This document shows positions 7,112-14,093 of a stretch of DNA of 18,698 nt, piece after piece. The notes beneath the pieces were generated by a model. It ran no database searches. It worked only from the letters and a program-made list of their open reading frames with translations, and was not told the origin of the DNA. Made by a program: the position numbers and the translations under genes. Each line of letters starts with the position of its first letter. The first letter of the stretch is position 1. Source of the DNA: Treponema sp. (lineage in GTDB: Bacteria > Spirochaetota > Spirochaetia > Treponematales > Treponemataceae); NCBI GenBank assembly GCA_016290335.1, contig JAEETM010000067.1, forward strand, positions 1-18,698, given 5' to 3'.

Positions 7112-7139
7112 ATAATACAACCTAAGACAGATTCATCAA
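7112..7139 (-). promoter_or_regulatory. Promoter candidate for precursor E
   Basis: The minus strand has TTGATG (7134-7139), 16 bases, then TATTAT (7112-7117), about 50 bases before the start codon. The -10 and the bases down to the start are nearly the same in front of precursor F (7522-7527), but the -35 there is AGTATG. The two genes may therefore differ in strength. Confidence 0.5.
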
Positions 7140-7203
7140 AATTGACGCTTATGGAATTTAATCTATGCCATCCCCCATCTTCTTCAACCGCTCGCCTTTC
7201 AAT

Positions 7204-7470
7204 TCAACGGGAGCCCCTAACATCGTGCGGACACTCCCAATCGCAGCCACATACTGACTGACAATCAGCGTAGCATCCACTGCCGGCCATATTTTTAAGT
7301 TCTTTACCGTCCAGCTCAACATCGGTCAGTTCTTCCAAGTACGCTTCCGCTTCTTCTTTTGTAATCTCGTAGCCTTCTGCTTTTGCCAGCGCTGTCAGTT
7401 CCTCCACTGACTTGCACTGCATAGCTTTTTCAATCTGTTCTTTTGTGAGTCCATTTTTGTTGATAGGCAT
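7204..7470 (-). CDS. Nif11-like leader RiPP precursor F (altered cleavage site)
   Basis: The 88-residue precursor has leader MPINKNGLTKEQIEK and QCKSVEEL, ending LKNMAGSG where the others have AGG. The double-Gly site has become Gly-Ser, which may slow or move cleavage. The core that follows, GCYADCQSVCGCDWECPHD, is the most Cys-rich of the set: five Cys at core positions 2, 6, 10, 12 and 16. Its GCYxxC start and ECPxxx PHD end resemble precursor E. It is 143 bases upstream of E on the same strand, with no terminator between. Confidence 0.86.
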   Translation of the reverse strand: MPINKNGLTKEQIEKAMQCKSVEELTALAKAEGYEITKEEAEAYLEELTDVELDGKELKNMAGSGCYADCQSVCGCDWECPHDVRGSR

Positions 7471-7610
7471 AATGTTCCCCTCCTCAAAAAAATTAATTTT
7501 TAATGCCTCTTATAAAAACATATAATACAGCCTATGAAAAATTCATACTTACAGGAATTGTTTTTATAATTATACCATATAATCTTTACTGAGAAAAACC
7601 CCGCTTCCCA

Positions 7611-8021
7611 TCATCCGGTATACGCGTCTTCCGCCGTATTCTTAAAATTCTGTTTTGCCAGCCAGGCCTTTTCCTCCTCGTTTTCCGGAATGTCAATTCT
7701 TTCTATTTTGAAAATCACAGGACGCGTTCCGTCATTGCAGCAGGCGATCATCATGCGGTCGTCGTTTGTCCATCCCTTCATGATGGACCCGCCCTGCAGC
7801 GCGGCATATACATACCGGCTTACCGCGTCCCACGCCTCGCCGCAAAATCTGCCGTTCATCAAATGGTAGAAATCATCCTGCTGCGGCGTCCTTTTCAGCA
7901 AAAACGTGTCGCCCTTCTTAAAAAAAGGACATGGGCCCGATTTCGGATCCGCAAGATATTTTTCCTGATACTCTGTAAAACATTTTGTTTCCAGCACTGT
8001 TATTCTGCACTCATGCTTCAT
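7611..8021 (-). CDS. TIGR04076 family protein (function unknown)
   Basis: The 136-residue protein matches what I recall of the TIGR04076 family. It starts with a short strand MKHECRITVLETK, then CPFFKKGD, a FCGEAWDAVSRYVYA segment and the hallmark MIACCNDGTRPVIFKIER. Function is not known; the conserved Cys residues (in GPCP, RFCGEAW and ACC) suggest metal or redox chemistry, which is inference. The start ATG at 8021 follows GGAGG. A deleted second copy lies at 6572-6647. There is no signal peptide. The upstream DNA carries two hairpin repeats before the divergent gene at 8297. Confidence 0.8.
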   Translation of the reverse strand: MKHECRITVLETKCFTEYQEKYLADPKSGPCPFFKKGDTFLLKRTPQQDDFYHLMNGRFCGEAWDAVSRYVYAALQGGSIMKGWTNDDRMMIACCNDGTRPVIFKIERIDIPENEEEKAWLAKQNFKNTAEDAYTG

Positions 8022-8092
8022 GTTCCGATTCCTCCGCTACACAGGAATTTGTCTATTCACTCCATTACCATTGATTTACTTGATTATAACAA

Positions 8093-8120
8093 AACAGCCG
8101 CAGAAAAATCTACGACTGTT
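8093..8120. repeat. Hairpin repeat copy 5
   Basis: AACAGCCGCAGA, AAAA, TCTACGACTGTT: the same as copies 3, 4 and 8 but with one G-to-A change that weakens the stem. It lies upstream of the TIGR04076-like gene with no minus-strand gene ending before it, so it is not serving as a normal terminator here. Confidence 0.7.
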
Positions 8121-8152
8121 GAAGAAAATCAGAATTTGTCATACTAAAACAA

Positions 8153-8178
8153 AACAGCCGTGGAATTTCCACGACTGT
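8153..8178. repeat. Hairpin repeat copy 6
   Basis: This second copy lies only 33 bases after copy 5, with stem CAGCCGTGGAA against TTCCACGACTG. It is followed by the tail AATCATTTACTGTGCAAAATTG (8180-8201) and then TTTGACATTG, which might supply a -35 box for the gene at 8297. No gene ends into it on the minus strand. Confidence 0.7.
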
Positions 8179-8296
8179 GAATCATTTACTGTGCAAAATT
8201 GGGGTTTGACATTGTATTATTATTGGAACTGCGATAAAATAAAATTGTGCCTTTGATATAATCATTTTTTACAGTCATCTTTCGGAGGTATTTTTT

Positions 8297-8629
8297 ATGT
8301 TCTCGTCAAAGGAATTGGTAAAAGCAATAGAACTGCAAAAGTCTGCAAAACTTAAGCTTGCCTTACTTTCGGGTTTGGTGGAAAGACCAGCAGAGAAATT
8401 AGATGTCATTGATTATGAACTAATTAACAATTGGTTATATTCTCTCCAAGCTGACCTTGATTGTTTGTATCTTATGATTGCTGATTCTTCTAATGACTAC
8501 CATTTGAGTCGTGAACAAGCAGACGCTTTCGAAGCAGCTGCTCACAGACAGAAACGACCTGTCCCTACTGTAGTTTTGGAATCAAGAAAATTTTATGATG
8601 AGGTAGAACAAGAGCGTAAGCAAAAGTAA
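8297..8629 (+). CDS. Unknown 110-residue protein
   Basis: I do not recognise the family. The protein, MFSSKELVKAIELQKS at the start, looks helical and soluble and ends in a charged tail (EVEQERKQK). ATG 8297 follows GGAGG by nine bases. It is the only plus-strand gene between istB and the McrB-like gene. A TTGACA at 8206-8211 lies upstream, but the best -10 (GATAAA at 8233) is 21 bases away, so the promoter is uncertain. It ends at a shared terminator with the convergent rhodanese gene. Confidence 0.72.
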   Translation: MFSSKELVKAIELQKSAKLKLALLSGLVERPAEKLDVIDYELINNWLYSLQADLDCLYLMIADSSNDYHLSREQADAFEAAAHRQKRPVPTVVLESRKFYDEVEQERKQK

Positions 8630-8650
8630 CAAGAGAATTATAAAAATAAA

Positions 8651-8700
8651 CAGCTCCGTACTGCTGAAATGTATTCAGTGGTCGGAGCTGAATTTTTAAT
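8651..8700. terminator. Bidirectional terminator between convergent genes
   Basis: CAGCTCCG at 8651-8658 pairs with CGGAGCTG at 8683-8690, and an inner CTGAA/TTCAG stem extends it. AATTTTTAATTG follows on the plus strand, and the minus strand has TTTATTTTTATAA. It separates the plus gene ending at 8629 from the minus gene ending at 8710. Confidence 0.75.
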
Positions 8701-8709
8701 TGTTTTGAT

Positions 8710-9207
8710 TTAATTATTGTGTGTAGCTTTCCAGTCGTTGTACTGATTCAACAATGGAGCACCATTAATATAGGAAATTTCAGGAATATCAGGACGCAAC
8801 TCTAAAATGCGTCTATAGGCGACGGGTGCGTAAATTGATTTCCTACAATGAACCAGTACAGGTTTTCCAGTGGGAATGAGTTCTTTATAACGTTTTTCTT
8901 CTTCTTCGATGCTGATGCCTTCGACAGGGATGTTGATAGCGCCGATAAAGTGCCCTTTATCATAGGCTTTGGTAGGCGCAACATCAATAATCACCAGGTA
9001 TTTTGTCTTTTTCATATATTCCAATGCTTGTTCAGGTGTAATAGCTCCCAGTGCTTTTTGTCCTTTTGTGTTGTTGGTTGGTTTTACCTGTTCTGTTGTC
9101 GTAGGTTTTGCATTCTTTTCGTTCTCTGCGTTTTTAGATGTATTTCCACAACCAGTAAAAATCACAAGTACACATAATACCAAAGCGATGATTACGGACT
9201 TTTTCAT
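8710..9207 (-). CDS. Rhodanese-like domain lipoprotein
   Basis: The 165-residue protein has a lipoprotein signal: MKKSVIIALVLCVLVIFTGC, with lipobox FTGC and Cys20 as the anchor. A Lys/Thr/Asn-rich linker follows, then a rhodanese fold (TPEQALEYMKK, IIDVAPTKAYDKGHFIGAINIP, LVHCRKSIYA). Rhodaneses move sulfur through a loop Cys, and that Cys is present in HCRKS, but the rest of the loop is not the usual CRxGxR, so the substrate may differ. It probably acts outside the membrane. The start at 9207 is chosen over 9309 because it begins the signal peptide and follows GAGG. It has its own promoter at 9256-9284. Confidence 0.88.
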   Translation of the reverse strand: MKKSVIIALVLCVLVIFTGCGNTSKNAENEKNAKPTTTEQVKPTNNTKGQKALGAITPEQALEYMKKTKYLVIIDVAPTKAYDKGHFIGAINIPVEGISIEEEEKRYKELIPTGKPVLVHCRKSIYAPVAYRRILELRPDIPEISYINGAPLLNQYNDWKATHNN

Positions 9208-9255
9208 TTTACACTCCTCAAAATTGACTAATACTTCTGAATTATCTTTTTTATA

Positions 9256-9284
9256 ATTATAATAAGTGATTTGTAAAAGGTCAA
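9256..9284 (-). promoter_or_regulatory. Promoter for the rhodanese lipoprotein
   Basis: The minus strand shows TTGACC (9279-9284), a 17-base spacer and TATAAT (9256-9261), close to the ideal sigma-70 type pattern. It lies about 50 bases before the start codon, which also supports the start at 9207 over the longer frame that would begin upstream of the promoter. Confidence 0.75.
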
Positions 9285-9345
9285 GAATATTGGTTTTAAT
9301 GAAGAACATTTTGTTTAGCCAAACTGGGATTTGACGTATTAAAAA

Positions 9346-9378
9346 AACAGCCGTAGATGTTGAAGATCCACGGCTGTT
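9346..9378. repeat. Hairpin repeat copy 7
   Basis: AACAGCCGTAGAT at 9346-9358 pairs with ATCCACGGCTGTT at 9366-9378 (one mismatch) around a 7-base loop. The tail ATCATTTACTGTGCAAAATTG follows at 9380. A similar tail-like sequence (CAAACTGGGATTTGACG) also lies to its left. No gene ends into it on either strand. Confidence 0.7.
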
Positions 9379-9414
9379 GAATCATTTACTGTGCAAAATT
9401 GAGGTTTGTCGGCT

Positions 9415-9505
9415 ATACGATACTCCATTTTCGCCGTATCGTATTACTGGGTAGAATAAAAGGTAAGTTGCAGCGCTTGCGTTTTGGCAGGCGCTGTGAT
9501 TTTTT
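9415..9505 (+). ncRNA. Two-hairpin region ending in a plus-strand terminator (possible small RNA)
   Basis: A perfect 9-bp palindromic stem (ATACGATAC at 9415-9423, GTATCGTAT at 9436-9444) is followed by a strong terminator: CAGCGCTTGC at 9471-9480 with GCAGGCGCTG at 9487-9496 (one G-U), then TTTTTT at 9500-9505. No plus-strand gene precedes it. It could be a small RNA or the remains of a lost gene. I saw no clear promoter for it. Confidence 0.35.
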
Positions 9506-9596
9506 GTTAGGCTAATGATGAAATATCGGGATGCCAAATCGGAATCTCGATGCAAACCCGCGGTGTTAAAGGTGGCAGAACCGTATCTCCCGCACC

Positions 9597-9637
9597 AAAA
9601 AAAGCGCAGCCTGCTTTCCTTTTGAGAAACAGGCTGC
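9597..9637 (-). terminator. Terminator of the secreted-protein gene
   Basis: The stem GCAGCCTG (9606-9613) with CAGGCTGC (9630-9637), extended by TTTC/GAAA past one bulged base, is followed on the minus strand by GCGC and seven T. It lies about 40 bases after the stop of the gene at 9679-10167. Confidence 0.82.
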
Positions 9638-9678
9638 ACCGCTCAAATAAACCTTGTATGGTTGCCGGATCCATATAG

Positions 9679-10167
9679 TTATTTTTGACTGAGTATGGCT
9701 TCCAGCCCGTCCCTGAATTCCCTGAAATGTTCCGGGAAATTCTCCGATCCGTGCGCGTAAATTTTCCGGCTGCCGTTGACGGTGGCTTTGAGGGAAAACA
9801 TGATTCCGTCCCTGACGTCTTTCGGGTGATTGCCGACAAAGCCGTCCCAGGTCAGAAGCTCGCAGTCGTTCAGCAGTTTCAGCACCCTGTCAGGGCTGCA
9901 CACCGTTTTGCTTTCAGGCACTCGTTTATCGCCATTTTTTTCATATCTTATCTCGTATTCAGTGACTTCGGCCTTTTTGCTTTTCATCACAATTTCATAC
10001 TCGGTGGTAAACCGCATACCGCTCAGGCGGAGCGTGACAATCTCAAAAGACGTAATTTTATCGGATGGATTTTCTGAACCAAAAGCTTGTGAAACAGATG
10101 GAAAAAGCATCATCGTCGCAGCCAGTAACAGGAAAGTGAATAATTTTTTCATTTTATTTCTGTTCAT
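9679..10167 (-). CDS. Secreted protein of unknown function
   Basis: The 162-residue protein has a signal peptide (MNRNKMKKLFTFLLLAATMM, then LFPSVSQA, with cleavage likely after SQA). The mature part shows a two-strand-like region (TEYEIVMKSKKAEVTEYEI) and a WDGFVGNHPKDVRDGIMF segment. It then has YAHGSENFPEHFREF near the end, a layout I have seen in small unnamed envelope proteins of Firmicutes; no function is known. Start 10167 has AAGGCGG upstream; a second ATG five codons in is also possible. It is a single gene with its own terminator. Confidence 0.75.
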   Translation of the reverse strand: MNRNKMKKLFTFLLLAATMMLFPSVSQAFGSENPSDKITSFEIVTLRLSGMRFTTEYEIVMKSKKAEVTEYEIRYEKNGDKRVPESKTVCSPDRVLKLLNDCELLTWDGFVGNHPKDVRDGIMFSLKATVNGSRKIYAHGSENFPEHFREFRDGLEAILSQK

Positions 10168-10297
10168 TTTTATTCCGCCTTTTGCATTTTTTATGTTTAA
10201 ATTTAAATTTATTATATCACAAAAGCAGCAAAATTGACAGTGACGGAAATATTTTTCTAATTATATCATACTCATCGTTGCTGAGCAAAACAGCAAT

Positions 10298-10828
10298 TTA
10301 CTTCACTATTTTTTCAAAACGGAACATCCCGTCCGGGAACTGATCGTCCAATTCATTGCCCGCGTCAAGATCCTTCGGGTCAGGATGATACCTGTTGAAG
10401 AACTCTACAATATGAAATCCGCAGCGGTTGACATAGAAATGGATATTCCTTTTTTCAAAATACGGAGTGAACGTTTCCCAGACTTTAACTTCCGGATGGA
10501 GTTTTTCCACAGCGCGCCATGCAGCGAAACCTATACCTTTGCTATGTTCCTTCGGGGAAACAAATAACAATTCCAGGCTGCCCCGTTCGCCATTAACATT
10601 GATAACAACGCCGCCGGCTTTTTTATCGCCAGCCATAATACGATAGGCTTCCCCTTTGACGATACAATTCTCTATCGTCTCGCGGGAAATAATTTCATTC
10701 TCTTTTTCAAAATGATCGTCCCGGAGGCCGAATTCTTCAAGGGCTCCATAGTTAAAAGCTTCCTGGTTATCACGAATGAACTGTTCACGGTCGTCCGATT
10801 TCAAAGGACAGAGAGTTACCCTGGTCAT
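10298..10828 (-). CDS. GNAT family N-acetyltransferase
   Basis: GNAT enzymes move an acetyl group from acetyl-CoA to an amine. The 176-residue protein has the usual order: an N-terminal MTRVTLCPLKSDDREQF strand and helix, a central GSLELLFVSPKEHSKGIGFAAW covering the acetyl-CoA-binding turn (SKGIGFAAW, near the RxxGxG/A pattern), and a NRCGFHIVEFF strand near the end. The substrate cannot be read from sequence. Start 10828 follows AAAGGAT. It stands alone on the minus strand, between the secreted protein and precursor G. Confidence 0.85.
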   Translation of the reverse strand: MTRVTLCPLKSDDREQFIRDNQEAFNYGALEEFGLRDDHFEKENEIISRETIENCIVKGEAYRIMAGDKKAGGVVINVNGERGSLELLFVSPKEHSKGIGFAAWRAVEKLHPEVKVWETFTPYFEKRNIHFYVNRCGFHIVEFFNRYHPDPKDLDAGNELDDQFPDGMFRFEKIVK

Positions 10829-10889
10829 ATCAATTATCCTTTTAAATTACAAATAGTACAATTAACATTGATTTACTTAATTATAACAA

Positions 10890-10917
10890 AACAGCCGCAG
10901 AAAAATCTACGGCTGTT
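10890..10917 (-). repeat. Hairpin repeat copy 8 (likely terminator of precursor G)
   Basis: The stem and loop are identical to copy 3, with TTTTGTTATAATTAAG after it on the minus strand. It lies 33 bases after the stop at 10951. The left flank ATTAACATTGATTTACTT also matches copies 4 and 5, over 4 kb away. Confidence 0.78.
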
Positions 10918-10950
10918 GGGGAGAACAGGAATTATTAGTTATACGACACT

Positions 10951-11181
10951 TCAATATCCATAGGCCGGACACTTAATTGTAAAAGCTGTTCCGCCCGCAA
11001 TACGTCTAAGCTGTCCGTCTTTCATTTCACATTCCGATAACTCAGCAAGGTAAGCTTCCGCTTCGGCTTCCGTAATTTCAATTCCTTCTGATTTGGCTAA
11101 CGCAATCAGCTCTTCCGCTGTTTTGCACCGCAGTGCATTTTCCAGCACTTCTTTTGTGATCTCGTTTTTGTTGACTGTCAT
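10951..11181 (-). CDS. Nif11-like leader RiPP precursor G
   Basis: The 76-residue precursor lies apart from the other six. Its leader (MTVNKNEITKEVLENAL, RCKTAEELIALAK, ending LRRIAGG) is the most diverged of the set but keeps every key feature. The core TAFTIKCPAYGY has one Cys and two Thr, so it is the one member where a single lanthionine ring could form. A TATAAT -10 box at 11231-11236 lies upstream, with no good -35. AAAGGTGGGG precedes the start. Confidence 0.84.
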   Translation of the reverse strand: MTVNKNEITKEVLENALRCKTAEELIALAKSEGIEITEAEAEAYLAELSECEMKDGQLRRIAGGTAFTIKCPAYGY

Positions 11182-11230
11182 ACGTTCCCCACCTTTCGAA
11201 ACAAAATATTACAACGGATTTTCACCTTAC

Positions 11231-11236
11231 ATTATA
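11231..11236 (-). promoter_or_regulatory. -10 box candidate for precursor G
   Basis: A perfect TATAAT on the minus strand lies about 50 bases before the start of precursor G. At 17 bases upstream only TTTTTC is found, so the -35 is weak and the site is tentative. Confidence 0.35.
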
Positions 11237-11331
11237 TGTTATAAATAAAACATGAAAAATGCGCAATATCTGTTGAGAAACCGTTCAGTTTTCCGGTCAT
11301 GGTTCAGTATGCCGAAATATTTTTAATCCGG

Positions 11332-11871
11332 TTACTTATTAATATCCTCCAGGTAATTCGCGAAATGACCGTCCGTGATGATCTTCTTTATTTCCGGCAG
11401 CTTCTCTTCGCTGAAGGAAATTTTGTCCGGTTTGCGGTTGGGCACGTAAACCGTAAAGCTTACCGACTTTCCGGCCGCGATGGCTTCCGCGCATTCCTGC
11501 GGGATGGAATAATAGCACAGATCAAACAGATTGATCCGCTGGAACGAGCGCGGCAGCTGCGTGTTCACAGCCTTCTGCGCCTTATAGGTTTTCCCGTCCA
11601 CGGTAAAATCCGCTTCCCTGTCCAGCAGATAGCGGGACGAAGCGCTGGAATGATTGGTAAAGTTGATGATCAGGCGGAGGAAGTATTTCGCATTCTCCTC
11701 CCTGTCGATCTGTTTGATAAAAGAATACTCCCGGATGCCGTAGGTGCCCACATTTTTGTAGGTGCGGTAACTGATCGTATCGGAAAAATTATCCGTTTCC
11801 ACCATGATCCGTGCCTGGGCGGGCATGGCGATCATCCAGAACATGGCAGCAAGTATCAGCAGTTTTTTCAT
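11332..11871 (-). CDS. Secreted protein of unknown function
   Basis: The 179-residue protein has a classic signal peptide (MKKLLILAAMFWMIAMPAQA, with cleavage after AQA at residue 20). The mature part looks rich in beta strand (TISYRTYKNVG, FLRLIINFTNHSS, VSFTVYVPNRKPDKISF), like small surface proteins with an Ig-like or other beta fold. No catalytic motif is seen. The start follows GGGGGAA. It is a single minus-strand gene next to the defence island; function unknown. Confidence 0.75.
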   Translation of the reverse strand: MKKLLILAAMFWMIAMPAQARIMVETDNFSDTISYRTYKNVGTYGIREYSFIKQIDREENAKYFLRLIINFTNHSSASSRYLLDREADFTVDGKTYKAQKAVNTQLPRSFQRINLFDLCYYSIPQECAEAIAAGKSVSFTVYVPNRKPDKISFSEEKLPEIKKIITDGHFANYLEDINK

Positions 11872-11989
11872 GGTAATTCCCCCGTTTCAAAATTTCTGCT
11901 CACTAAACTGTTTCATCATTTTTATTCGCCAATAAAACAGCTGTCACCTTTATTATAATCCATAGTTTGAAAAAACAGTAATATAAAAA

Positions 11990-12016
11990 ACCTGATGCGT
12001 GATGAGCGAATCAGGT
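11990..12016 (-). terminator. Hairpin in the 11872-12182 gap
   Basis: ACCTGAT (11990-11996) pairs with ATCAGGT (12010-12016); the minus strand continues with TTTTTTATATTA. No minus-strand gene precedes it, so it may protect the secreted-protein gene from upstream transcription or mark a lost gene. The rest of this 311-base gap holds no gene I can support. A TTGACA at 12107-12112 has no convincing -10. Confidence 0.45.
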
Positions 12017-12182
12017 CCAATATCACGTTTCTGATAATCATCTGTATAAAGATCAAATACCGTTTCTGGCACTTTTTTACTATTTTTGATCTTGCATATT
12101 TTCTCCTTGACAAGTAACATAGTAAATAAGAAAAAACATTAACGCTTATTCAGTTGTTATTATCAGAGCAGGAGGCGCTATT

Positions 12183-14093
12183 ATGGGAACAATGACCAAA
12201 GAATTAATTGAAGCGTTATATCAAAATGGAAAAGCGGTATATGAGGGTAAAATTGACTTAAATACAGCGACTTCATCTATTCTTACTCAGTATCCTGACA
12301 ATATTGCAGAAGCCTCTGCCAGGTTTTATATTGAATTATATTCGGATTTTATCAGCGGAAAAGGTTCAACATGGAATCAGAACAGTTCACTTGTCTTGTA
12401 TTATGTCGAACATATCACTTTAGAACAAGGTTTAGATTCAGGAGCAAATGCTTTTAAAGCTGGCATGAACTTTGCAAAACTAAGACCTATAAAGAAACTT
12501 ATATCTGATTTAAATGAACTTTGGAAAAGAATTGGTAACGGTTCGCCTGAAAAGAGAAACACATGGCTTCTAACGTGGAATCCAAACAACTGGAAATGGG
12601 ATGGCTGTGCCGAAGCAGTTTCAGCAACACAAAGTGGAAAACGTTACCTTGAAAAATGGTCCTGCAGCAGTAATCATGTTCAGAAGGACGATAGGATTTT
12701 TTTAATAAAGTTAGGCAGTCAAACCAATGGGATTATTGCTTCAGGTTATGCAGAGGGGCCCTCATACGAAACGGAACACTGGGACGAACAAAAAAGATTG
12801 GCAGGAGTTACTTGCCGTTCAATCGATGTTTCTTTTGATGCGGTTCTAAATCCGGAAGGAAAAATCTTATCCCAGGAACAGCTGAAAGAGAACTTCCCGG
12901 AACAGCATTGGAGTCCACAGGCATCTGGAATTGCAATTAAGGCAGAGTATTGTGATAATCTTGAAAAATTATGGTCAGAGTTTTGTGAAAAGAACAAAGG
13001 ACTGAACGAAGTGTTAAACATCAAAGACTCTATTAGTAAGATTAGTAATTATATCACATCCCGTGGATTTACTTATCCCAAAGGGCTTATTGAAAACTTT
13101 TATTTAAGCCTGAAAAGCAAACCCTTTGTTATCCTTGCAGGTATTTCCGGAACAGGGAAAACGAGGTTGGTAAAACTTTTTGCCGAGGCAATTGGTGCTG
13201 AATTCAAACTGGTTTCGGTAAGGCCTGACTGGAGCGATGGGAGCGATCTGTTTGGACATACTGATCTATATGGTAATTTCGTTCCCGGTCCGGTTTGTTC
13301 TGCTTTTGACAGTGCCATTAAATATCCTGATAAGCCAGTTTTCCTTTGCCTTGACGAAATGAATCTTGCACGGGTCGAATATTATTTGAGTGATTTTCTG
13401 TCAGTAATCGAATCCCGTGAAAAAAGAGATGGAAAGATTGTAACCGAAAGTATCGCACATTATAAGGACGGCATACCTGACAATCTGTACATTATTGGGA
13501 CCGTAAATATGGACGAGACAACCTTCCCGTTCAGTAAAAAGGTCCTTGATCGTGCTAACACCATCGAATTCAGTAAAGTTAATCTGAAACCTCTGCAACC
13601 CATGAAACCTGTTGAACCACAACTGTTGCCCAACAGTTTTCTGCAGGCGAATTATCTTGTTCTTGCTACAGACTGCATGAACGAAGAACCGGATTTTGTA
13701 GAAAAAATCTGTGATGATCTGCAGGCTTTGAACGTATATCTTGAAAAGGCAAATTCTCACGTCGGATATCGTGTCCGGGATGAAATCGTTTTTTACATGT
13801 TATATAATAAAAAATCAGACGACCTGTTAGAGTATGAAGAAGCATTAGACAATGAAATCATGCAAAAGATACTGCCACGTATTCAGGGTAGTTCAGCAGC
13901 TATCAAAAAACTGCTGTTTGATTTATTTAAATTCTGCATGGGAAACGATGCCGGAATTGATGCTGATACCGGAAATGCAGGTGAACAGATGAAAACCCTG
14001 GCAAATACTGCAAAATATCCGGCAAGTGCGGAAAAAATTGGTTATATGATGACGAGGTTTGAGGATGACGGCTTCACTTCCTACTGGCTCTGA
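12183..14093 (+). CDS. McrB-like AAA+ restriction protein with EVE/PUA-like domain
   Basis: McrB-type proteins are NTP-driven motors that recognise target or modified DNA and work with a nuclease partner. The 636-residue protein has a helical N-terminal part (1-110, perhaps a ScoMcrA-like head), an EVE/PUA-like domain (about 128-268, with WLLTWNPNNWKWD and KDDRIFLIKLG), then an AAA+ module: Walker A GISGTGKT (320-327), Walker B FLCLDEMN (387-394), sensor GTVNMDE (439-445) and an Arg finger in LDRAN (Arg457). EVE and related domains flip out modified bases in such enzymes. AGGAGG precedes ATG 12183. The end overlaps the start of the companion gene, so they form one operon. Confidence 0.88.
   Translation: MGTMTKELIEALYQNGKAVYEGKIDLNTATSSILTQYPDNIAEASARFYIELYSDFISGKGSTWNQNSSLVLYYVEHITLEQGLDSGANAFKAGMNFAKLRPIKKLISDLNELWKRIGNGSPEKRNTWLLTWNPNNWKWDGCAEAVSATQSGKRYLEKWSCSSNHVQKDDRIFLIKLGSQTNGIIASGYAEGPSYETEHWDEQKRLAGVTCRSIDVSFDAVLNPEGKILSQEQLKENFPEQHWSPQASGIAIKAEYCDNLEKLWSEFCEKNKGLNEVLNIKDSISKISNYITSRGFTYPKGLIENFYLSLKSKPFVILAGISGTGKTRLVKLFAEAIGAEFKLVSVRPDWSDGSDLFGHTDLYGNFVPGPVCSAFDSAIKYPDKPVFLCLDEMNLARVEYYLSDFLSVIESREKRDGKIVTESIAHYKDGIPDNLYIIGTVNMDETTFPFSKKVLDRANTIEFSKVNLKPLQPMKPVEPQLLPNSFLQANYLVLATDCMNEEPDFVEKICDDLQALNVYLEKANSHVGYRVRDEIVFYMLYNKKSDDLLEYEEALDNEIMQKILPRIQGSSAAIKKLLFDLFKFCMGNDAGIDADTGNAGEQMKTLANTAKYPASAEKIGYMMTRFEDDGFTSYWL

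Noticed and set aside
8710..9309. Longer rhodanese protein starting at 9309
   Set aside because: It would place 34 residues before the lipoprotein signal and begin upstream of the 9256-9284 promoter.
9382..9639. 85-residue minus-strand frame
   Set aside because: It runs through two terminator hairpins and has no family resemblance or ribosome site.
3508..10917. CRISPR array made from the repeated hairpin
   Set aside because: Copies are hundreds of bases to more than 1 kb apart, differ in sequence, and no cas genes or regular spacers are present.
11922..12113. 63-residue minus-strand frame before the McrB-like gene
   Set aside because: No ribosome site and low-complexity basic/hydrophobic translation; it runs across the 11990-12016 hairpin.
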